Of a stretch of 19,559 nucleotides of DNA, positions 14,082-19,559 are shown in pieces. The notes beneath the pieces are model-generated. The model did no database searches. It was given only the letters and a program-made list of their open reading frames with translations, and was not told where the DNA came from. The position numbers were made by a program, and so were the translations under genes. Origin of the DNA: Caldifarciminota bacterium (GTDB lineage Bacteria; Hydrothermota; Tepidihabitantia; Tepidihabitantales; Tepidihabitantaceae); contig JAFGQF010000088.1 of NCBI GenBank assembly GCA_016935775.1, positions 1 through 19,559 on the forward strand, read 5' to 3'. Position 1 is the stretch's first letter. Each line of letters opens with the position of its first letter.

Positions 14082-14729
14082 CTAGAATCGATAGCGGAGC
14101 TCGATCCCGGCGACGCCCTGTGTCGGTGCGGCTTCCAGTCGAGCATCCCGCTCACCGGGTCCGGCGAAGAACACACAGTCCACGACACTGATGATCCGGT
14201 TGAGCAGCAGCGCGCCGGCCGCGAACCCGGCCGCCTGGGCGGCGCTGCGCGCACTGCGCCGGCCACGCCAGTAGTCGAATCGCGCCGAGTCAGAACTCCA
14301 GTCCCACTCGGCGGCCGACGGGTACCGACGGCTCTCGTAGTAGTCTCTCTGCGCCGCCGGATCGTCGGGGTACCGGTCGCGGGCCTGCCGGCGAACGTCT
14401 TCGTAGTACTCCTGGACGTTGTCGTAGCGCTCCAGCGCCTTGAAGTAGGCCGGGTCGTTCATCGACAGGTCGGCACCGCAGTCGCGCGCCGCGCCCAGCC
14501 GCGCGTCCTCTTCCCGGCTGGAACCATACAGCGACGTGCCGGCCCAGGCCGCCAGCATCGCCCCGTCAAGCCAGACCTGCAGCTCTCCGCGCGCGCTGTT
14601 GCCGAGCATCATCTGCCCGGTACCGGGCAAAACAGCCGATGCCAGTGTCGCCAGCCCGCGATTCGTGCCGTCCTCCGATGCCGCAGCCAACGCCAGCAGG
14701 ACCGCGGTTCCAAGTATCAAATGTCTCAC
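14082..14729 (-). CDS. DUF5683-like envelope protein
   Basis: The 215-residue protein begins at GTG (14727-14729) just after GGAGGTACT. Residues 1-17 form an export signal ending in A-L-A-A-A. A segment near 31-60 (S-A-V-L-P-G-T-G-Q-M-M-L-G, then G-x-x-x-V-W-L-D-G-A) resembles the P-G-x-G-Q motif of DUF5683 proteins. A later segment, L-L-N-R-I-I-S-V-V-D-C, matches the second conserved block. Between them, residues about 90-160 are unusually rich in Tyr, Asp and Arg (for example V-Q-E-Y-Y-E-D-V-R-R). It ends in an aromatic residue after alternating L-x-Y-x-F, as outer-membrane strands often do. The function is unknown in the family. It starts 10 bases after the upstream stop, so it is co-transcribed with the secreted repeat protein. 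Confidence 0.75.
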   Translation of the reverse strand: MRHLILGTAVLLALAAASEDGTNRGLATLASAVLPGTGQMMLGNSARGELQVWLDGAMLAAWAGTSLYGSSREEDARLGAARDCGADLSMNDPAYFKALERYDNVQEYYEDVRRQARDRYPDDPAAQRDYYESRRYPSAAEWDWSSDSARFDYWRGRRSARSAAQAAGFAAGALLLNRIISVVDCVFFAGPGERDARLEAAPTQGVAGIELRYRF

Positions 14730-14739
14730 AGTACCTCCA

Positions 14740-17469
14740 TTATCGTACCACCAGCCGGCCGTGCAAGCCGGCGCCCGTTGACCGGACCACGACCGTATAG
14801 ACGCCGGCCGCCAGGCCGCCCAGGTCGAGTTCCAAATCCCGGCCAGGCGCTGCCGTGGCGCTGACCCGGCGCCCGGAAGCATCGAACAGCAGCACCTGCC
14901 GTCCCGGAACCGCACCATGCAACGCGAGCCGGACTTGACCGACGGCAACCGAGGGCCACGACGGCCGGCAGGATTGGTGCTCATCCGTGCCGGCTTCGTC
15001 GATCCCGACCAGTTCCCAGTCGGTCAGCTTGGCGTAAATGTCCCAACCCTGCCGGCGACGATTGTCGGTCCAGGCAAAGGTAAGCACGTTCCCGAAGGCA
15101 GCAACGCTCTGGCCGACCGTCCAGTGCGAGTTCTTCGGGAAGAGAGATGGCTCGCTGACCCGCTGGTTACTGCTTATCCGGCTGCGGTCAGGCCGGAACC
15201 GCTGGCAGCAAACCTGGGGAACACCGGGCAGGTCCCGTTCATCGTTGAACATCACCGCCAGTCGGCCGGAAAGGTCACAACTCAGGCTGGGCGAGTAACA
15301 ATCGGCACCGGTCCAGTCATTGACCATCAGGTTCACGCCAACCGGCGTGGCAGAAGAGTCGAACCACTGGAGGTAGACATCATAACGGTCATTTCGGGTC
15401 TCCTCCCAGGCAACCGCGAAACTCCCATCCTCGAACACCGCCACGACCGGGTAGCCCTGGTAGCTCGTCCCGGCGTCGTCATTCACCTTCCTGTTGCCGC
15501 CGACGCGCGTCCCGTCGGAGCGAAAGGCCTGGACGTAGATATCGGCATCTCCATTTCGGTAGTCCATCCAGGTGACGGCGAACCGGCCGCCGCGAGCGGC
15601 GGCCACGCTCGCGTAGTACTGGCTGGCGGAATCGTCGGCCACCCGGAACTCGTCACCCAGCGCGCTCCCGGCAGAGTCGAAACGCCGGCAGTAGACCTCG
15701 CAGTTCGGACCACGGTAGTCTGCCCAGGCAATCACGGAACGGTCGAGCGTGTCCATTGCCGCAAAGGGGTACCACTGGTGAGCGCTGCCCGGGTCGGAGT
15801 TGACCCGCCGGTTGTCGCCCAGCAACGTGCCGTCGCCGGACAGCCACTGGGCGTAGATGTCGTAGCCGCTGCGCCCGTCCACCCACGCCACCAGTCCGCG
15901 GTCACGGCCACCCGCCGCCGCGCAATAGTACTGGGGAGCCTGCCCCGGGTCGTCATTCAGCCTTCGGTTCGGTCCCAAAGGTATCCCACCGCTGTCGAGC
16001 GTCACGCAGTAAGCATCGGCGCTCCCGCTGCGCTCATCTTCCCAGGCAACAAGGAATGTCCCGAGGGCGGTCGCCGCCACCGAACTGACCCGCTGCTGGG
16101 AACTGGCCGAATCATCGTTGACCCGGAAGTTGCCGCCCAGCAGTGAACCGTCACCGGCAAGGCGCTGGCCGTAGATGTCCTGGTCGCCGGTCCGGGCATC
16201 CACCCACGCGACAACGTAGCCGCCTCCCGGGCTGCCCGCGGCATGGGGAGTGATCTGCCCTGCCGTGCTGACGTCGCTCACCCGCCGATTGGCTCCCAGC
16301 TTCTGGCCGGCGGAACTCAACCGCTGCGCGTAGATGTCATCGTCGCCCGAGCGGCGGTCGGCCCAGGCAACAAGGAACTCGCCATTGCTGCTGGCAGCGG
16401 CAGTAACCGAGGCCTGGGACTGACTGCCACCGTCGTCGTTGACGATGAACCCAGGACCGAGCGGCGTGCCGTCAGCATCAAAGGCGCGGGCATAGACATC
16501 GGACTGCTCGCCGGTCCGCTGGTCCTCCCAGCATACCAGGAACCGACCGGATGGCGCGACAGCCAGGCCCGGCACCCACTGGATGCTGTCGTCGGTAGTA
16601 ACCTGGATATTGCTGCCCAGCCGCTCACCGGTCGGGCCGAAACGCTGGCAGAAGATGTTCCAGTCCTTCCAGTTCCGGCCGCGCCCGTCCATCCACGCCG
16701 CGACGAACCGGCCGGAACTGTCGCCCCCAACAACCGGCTCGTACTGGTTGGCCTGACCTACCTGGTCGTCGTTGACCCGGAAGTTCGTGTCGAGCGGAAC
16801 CCCGGACGCGTCCAGCAACTGGGCGAAGATATCACCGGTAATACCGAACCGGCGGTCATCCCAGGCCACGAGCGTCACGCCTTCAGGGCCGGTCCAGCAA
16901 CCGGAAAGGCTCTGGTCGCCGGGTACACCGGAGTCGCTGACCCTGAAGTTGCCGCCCTGCGCGTGGCCGCCACCGTCGAGCCGCTGTGCAAAGACGTCCG
17001 AGTTACCGATGACGCGTCGGTCTTCCCACGTGCAAAACAGCCGACCATCGGCTCCAACTGCCACGGCAGGGTCGCCCTGCCAGCCCATCGACGTATCGGC
17101 GTTGAGTCGCACGGCAGGGCCGAGCGGGACGGCGTCCGCGTCGAAACGGCGCAGCCAGGCATCGGCGTCCCCCTCGCGAAACCCGTACCAGGCGACCGCG
17201 AAGCCGCCATCGGGCCCGATCGCGATCGCCGGGCCGCGCTGAGGACAGCCGCCGACTACATCGTCGTTGCACGGGAAATCGGACCTGATCACGCTGTCGA
17301 GCCCGAAGCCTGCCGGGCCGGCGAACCCGGGCCGGCGACGAATCACCTCACCCGAAGGCAGCGGCCTGGGATCCCGCTCGGAACGTAACCGCAACAAATC
17401 ATCCGGGCCGAGTTCCGCGCCGCTGCCGGCCATCACCGCCAGCAGCACCACGGCGGCGAGTCGGCTCAA
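14740..17469 (-). CDS. Secreted protein with about 14 W-D-R repeats and C-terminal sorting-type domain
   Basis: I do not recognise a named family. The 909-residue protein has a signal peptide (cleavage likely near residue 18) and about 14 repeats of 50-57 residues from about 79 to 822. Each unit runs: G-x-F-x-V-A-W-x-D-x-R, G-D-x-D-I-Y-A-Q-R-(F/L), D-x-x-G-x-x-L-G-x-N and R-V-N-D-D, then Q and a V-A strand. The pattern fits propeller blades, and 14 copies would suit two seven-bladed propellers. Residues about 836-909 form a beta-sandwich tail (V-L-L-F-D-x-x-G-R-x-V, L-x-x-G-V-Y-x-V-V-V-R, ending R-L-V-V-R) like type A sorting domains of type IX secretion. The start is TTG (17467-17469), overlapping the upstream stop (TTGA). 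A surface or released binding protein is likely; the ligand is unknown. Confidence 0.85.
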   Translation of the reverse strand: MSRLAAVVLLAVMAGSGAELGPDDLLRLRSERDPRPLPSGEVIRRRPGFAGPAGFGLDSVIRSDFPCNDDVVGGCPQRGPAIAIGPDGGFAVAWYGFREGDADAWLRRFDADAVPLGPAVRLNADTSMGWQGDPAVAVGADGRLFCTWEDRRVIGNSDVFAQRLDGGGHAQGGNFRVSDSGVPGDQSLSGCWTGPEGVTLVAWDDRRFGITGDIFAQLLDASGVPLDTNFRVNDDQVGQANQYEPVVGGDSSGRFVAAWMDGRGRNWKDWNIFCQRFGPTGERLGSNIQVTTDDSIQWVPGLAVAPSGRFLVCWEDQRTGEQSDVYARAFDADGTPLGPGFIVNDDGGSQSQASVTAAASSNGEFLVAWADRRSGDDDIYAQRLSSAGQKLGANRRVSDVSTAGQITPHAAGSPGGGYVVAWVDARTGDQDIYGQRLAGDGSLLGGNFRVNDDSASSQQRVSSVAATALGTFLVAWEDERSGSADAYCVTLDSGGIPLGPNRRLNDDPGQAPQYYCAAAGGRDRGLVAWVDGRSGYDIYAQWLSGDGTLLGDNRRVNSDPGSAHQWYPFAAMDTLDRSVIAWADYRGPNCEVYCRRFDSAGSALGDEFRVADDSASQYYASVAAARGGRFAVTWMDYRNGDADIYVQAFRSDGTRVGGNRKVNDDAGTSYQGYPVVAVFEDGSFAVAWEETRNDRYDVYLQWFDSSATPVGVNLMVNDWTGADCYSPSLSCDLSGRLAVMFNDERDLPGVPQVCCQRFRPDRSRISSNQRVSEPSLFPKNSHWTVGQSVAAFGNVLTFAWTDNRRRQGWDIYAKLTDWELVGIDEAGTDEHQSCRPSWPSVAVGQVRLALHGAVPGRQVLLFDASGRRVSATAAPGRDLELDLGGLAAGVYTVVVRSTGAGLHGRLVVR

Positions 17470-19559
17470 CGAACCACCGCCAGCTTTGCGAAGCGCAGGA
17501 CAGACCCGGAGGTCGAGGTTGCTTCGAGCCGGACCACGTATAGCCCGGGGTCAACACCATCGAGGTCCAGCACCAGCTCGTTGTCGGTATTGCCGAGCCT
17601 GGGACCGTCAAGCTCGATGCCGGTTGGCTCGGCGGCGATGTCCAACAAGCTGACCCGGACCGATTCGACTTCCCTGTTCAAGCGGTAACGGACCACGACC
17701 TCATCGGCAGCCGGGTTCGGGTAGACAAAATAGCTGCCCACGATTCCGTCCGGGATATCGGGGATCGGCCCGAGTTCATCATCCAACAGCAGGCCGGTGT
17801 GGCACGGGTCGTGGTAGGCGCACCCCCAGCCGACGTTTGCCGCCAGCCCCTCCAGGTCCCACACATGAAAGATACCATCATCGGCACCAACGCACAGCTC
17901 GACGTCGCCGTCACGGTCCAGGTCCGCGACCAGCGGCACCGCGCTGACCGGCGCGGTGGTCATCAGGGGAAACCGTGCCAGGGTGTCACCGGCCTCGTGG
18001 TCGAAAGCCAGCACGCCGTAACGCGGCGACCCGATGATGATGTCCGGCCGTCCGTCACCGTCGAGGTCCGCAACCGCCGGCGCTGAGGCGTACTGGAAGT
18101 AGGTGTCGTAGTAAATAATCCAGTTACCGGCAAGCTCATAGGTGAGGAAGGTCGAATCCTGGCGGAACGGGTAGTTGCCGACCAGCGTCGCGTTGCGGTT
18201 GAAGGCGAACAGCTCGTTCATCGAAGCGGCCAGCAAATCCGGGTAGCCGTCGCCGTTGACGTCGTGGGCGGCCATCGGACCGGCGTAGGGCTGGCGGACG
18301 AGTTCCTGCGAGCGGTATTCGACCGCGCCATCGAGCCCGACGATGAACAGGCGGTTGTCGAACTCGCTGCCGGCGATGACCGCGATCTCGCGCTTGCCGT
18401 CCCGGTCGAAATCCCCGACCAGCGGCTGTCCGGTGTTGTAGTACGGGACATTGCTCAATACAACCGGGAAACCAGGCCGCATCGAACCGTCTGGACCCAC
18501 CTGCAGCAGCCGGCCGTCGGCGGTGAGCACCGCGATGTCCGGGGTCGTCGTGTCGGTCACCGCCACCGCGGCACGGATTTCGCCACCGGCCTCGACCGGG
18601 AAACCGGGCATCGTGTCGAAGCTGCCGTTGAATGCGTAAAGCCGCATGTCGGTCGAACCCACGATGACCTCCTTGAGCCCGTCACCGTCCAGGTCGGCCA
18701 GCACCGGCGCGGCGGTGATGCGGTCGCCGGTGCGCAGGATGCCCAGGCTGAGCCCGTCCTTGCTGAACAGCCGCACCGTCCCGTCGCTGCCGCAGGCAAC
18801 CAGCTCGAGCCCGGGGTCAGCAGTGATATCGCCGATGGCGACGTCGCTCATTGTCGAGGTGGTCAGCTCGGCGAACGCACCGGTGGGCAGTCGGTAGCCG
18901 GTGCCGTCGTGCCGCCAGGCCGATATCCTGCCCATCGTGTCCAGCACGACGACCTCGAGCATGCTGTCGCCGTCCAGGTCCACGGCGAAGGCGTTGCGGA
19001 ACGGCACCGAGCGGCCTTCGTAGCTCACCGGGAAACCGGGCTGGTACAGGTCCCAGCCGATCCGAACATAGACCAGCGTATCCTTGAGCCTGTCGAGCGT
19101 GTCTTCTTCGCCCAGCAATGAAACCCGCAGGAAGGTCTTGCCGGAGTAGCCGTCGCTGGGCGGGTCAGTCTCGGCCGAGAACTCGTCGTTGTAGCCGCCC
19201 TTGAAGAACGGGTCGAACGGCGAACCGTAGATCTCGTAGTCGGGCGCCCACGACTCCCAGTAGGGCACGTCGAAGTCCTGGACCCCGTCGGCTTCCTCGA
19301 GGTCAACGCCCTTGCGCGCGGCGTCGATGTTGATTGCATTGTAGGGACCGTAGTCGGCGATGACCGCCTGGTCAACGTGCCAGATGAGCAGCCCCGAGCC
19401 GGGCTGGAAGAAGTCGTACTCGTTGCCCTCGATGGCGATCAACACGCCGTCCTCGACGTCCACCTCAATCGTATCGGGCTTGCTGACATCCACCTGCCGG
19501 TTCTCGATGAGGAAGTACTCGTCGCGGTTGATCGGCACCGCGACCACGGTCTGGCGCAG
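17466..19559 (-). CDS. M6-like metallopeptidase C-terminal part with FG-GAP propeller and sorting-type tail (5' end outside window)
   Basis: The frame is open to the window edge, so the N-terminus is missing, including the expected HExxH zinc site. The first visible part (R-D-E-Y-F-L-I-E-N-R-Q, G-S-G-L-L-I-W-H-V-D and G-V-D-L-E-E-A-D-G-V-Q-D-F) is characteristic of the region after the catalytic centre in M6 (immune inhibitor A-like) peptidases. A propeller of FG-GAP type follows, with six clear calcium-loop motifs such as D-L-D-G-D-G. It closes with W-G-C-A-Y-H-D-P-C-H-T-G. The last 90 residues form a sorting-type beta-sandwich starting Y-P-N-P and ending K-L-A-V-V-R. A secreted protease kept on, or released from, the cell surface is likely. 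Its TGA overlaps the next gene's TTG, so both are probably made together. Confidence 0.88.
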   Translation of the reverse strand: MRQTVVAVPINRDEYFLIENRQVDVSKPDTIEVDVEDGVLIAIEGNEYDFFQPGSGLLIWHVDQAVIADYGPYNAINIDAARKGVDLEEADGVQDFDVPYWESWAPDYEIYGSPFDPFFKGGYNDEFSAETDPPSDGYSGKTFLRVSLLGEEDTLDRLKDTLVYVRIGWDLYQPGFPVSYEGRSVPFRNAFAVDLDGDSMLEVVVLDTMGRISAWRHDGTGYRLPTGAFAELTTSTMSDVAIGDITADPGLELVACGSDGTVRLFSKDGLSLGILRTGDRITAAPVLADLDGDGLKEVIVGSTDMRLYAFNGSFDTMPGFPVEAGGEIRAAVAVTDTTTPDIAVLTADGRLLQVGPDGSMRPGFPVVLSNVPYYNTGQPLVGDFDRDGKREIAVIAGSEFDNRLFIVGLDGAVEYRSQELVRQPYAGPMAAHDVNGDGYPDLLAASMNELFAFNRNATLVGNYPFRQDSTFLTYELAGNWIIYYDTYFQYASAPAVADLDGDGRPDIIIGSPRYGVLAFDHEAGDTLARFPLMTTAPVSAVPLVADLDRDGDVELCVGADDGIFHVWDLEGLAANVGWGCAYHDPCHTGLLLDDELGPIPDIPDGIVGSYFVYPNPAADEVVVRYRLNREVESVRVSLLDIAAEPTGIELDGPRLGNTDNELVLDLDGVDPGLYVVRLEATSTSGSVLRFAKLAVVR

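Noticed and set aside
14917..17388. Two long + strand open frames antisense to the W-D-R repeat gene
   Set aside because: Their weak internal periodicity mirrors the repeats on the coding strand. They lack signal sequences and promoters.
14740..17469. CRISPR-like or short DNA repeat array in the repeat gene
   Set aside because: Repeats exist at the protein level (50-57 residues) but the DNA units are diverged and not separated by uniform spacers.

Overview
This is a GC-rich bacterial chromosome segment with tightly packed genes, many stop/start overlaps and frequent GTG starts. Core genes (thrS-infC-rpmI-rplT, ispF, purM, nadB, a Xer recombinase, tRNA-Pro) are mixed with secreted or lipid-anchored beta-propeller proteins: PQQ-type, FG-GAP type and a W-D-R repeat type. 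Two of these end in beta-sandwich tails resembling type IX (type A) sorting domains, and a DUF5683-like protein is present. By inference this points to an FCB-affiliated lineage, possibly candidate division WOR-3 (Stahlbacteria). No rRNA or marker phylogeny in the window settles that.

Layout. 1-2370 (+): the end of a PQQ-type propeller gene, a full tandem paralogue with two PKD-like domains, and a small lipoprotein gene. A near-identical ~90 bp repeat spans each junction. 2380-2528: promoter, tRNA-Pro(GGG) and a strong hairpin, probably a two-way terminator. 2548-5580 (-): the conserved translation operon thrS-infC-rpmI-rplT, where infC has no ordinary start codon and probably starts at CTG inside the end of thrS. 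5637-8299 (+): ispF, a rhomboid protease and a GT-C type membrane glycosyltransferase, chained by overlaps. 8318-10399 (-): an EF-G paralogue with an altered GTP-binding G4 motif. 10545-11576 (+): purM. 11573-19559 (-): an apparent five-gene operon, in transcription order an M6-like peptidase C-terminal part with FG-GAP repeats (cut by the window edge), a 909-residue protein of about 14 W-D-R repeats, a DUF5683-like protein, nadB and a Xer-type tyrosine recombinase.

The most coherent new signal is in the promoters. Five TTGAC(A/C/T)-N16/17-TAnnnT promoters can be read directly. At thrS, ispF and purM the start codon falls where transcription should begin, which predicts leaderless mRNAs. The EF-G paralogue instead has a leader with a strong Shine-Dalgarno. 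No CRISPR array, insertion sequence or obvious defence system is visible, and no intergenic stretch reaches 300 bases (the longest is about 180).
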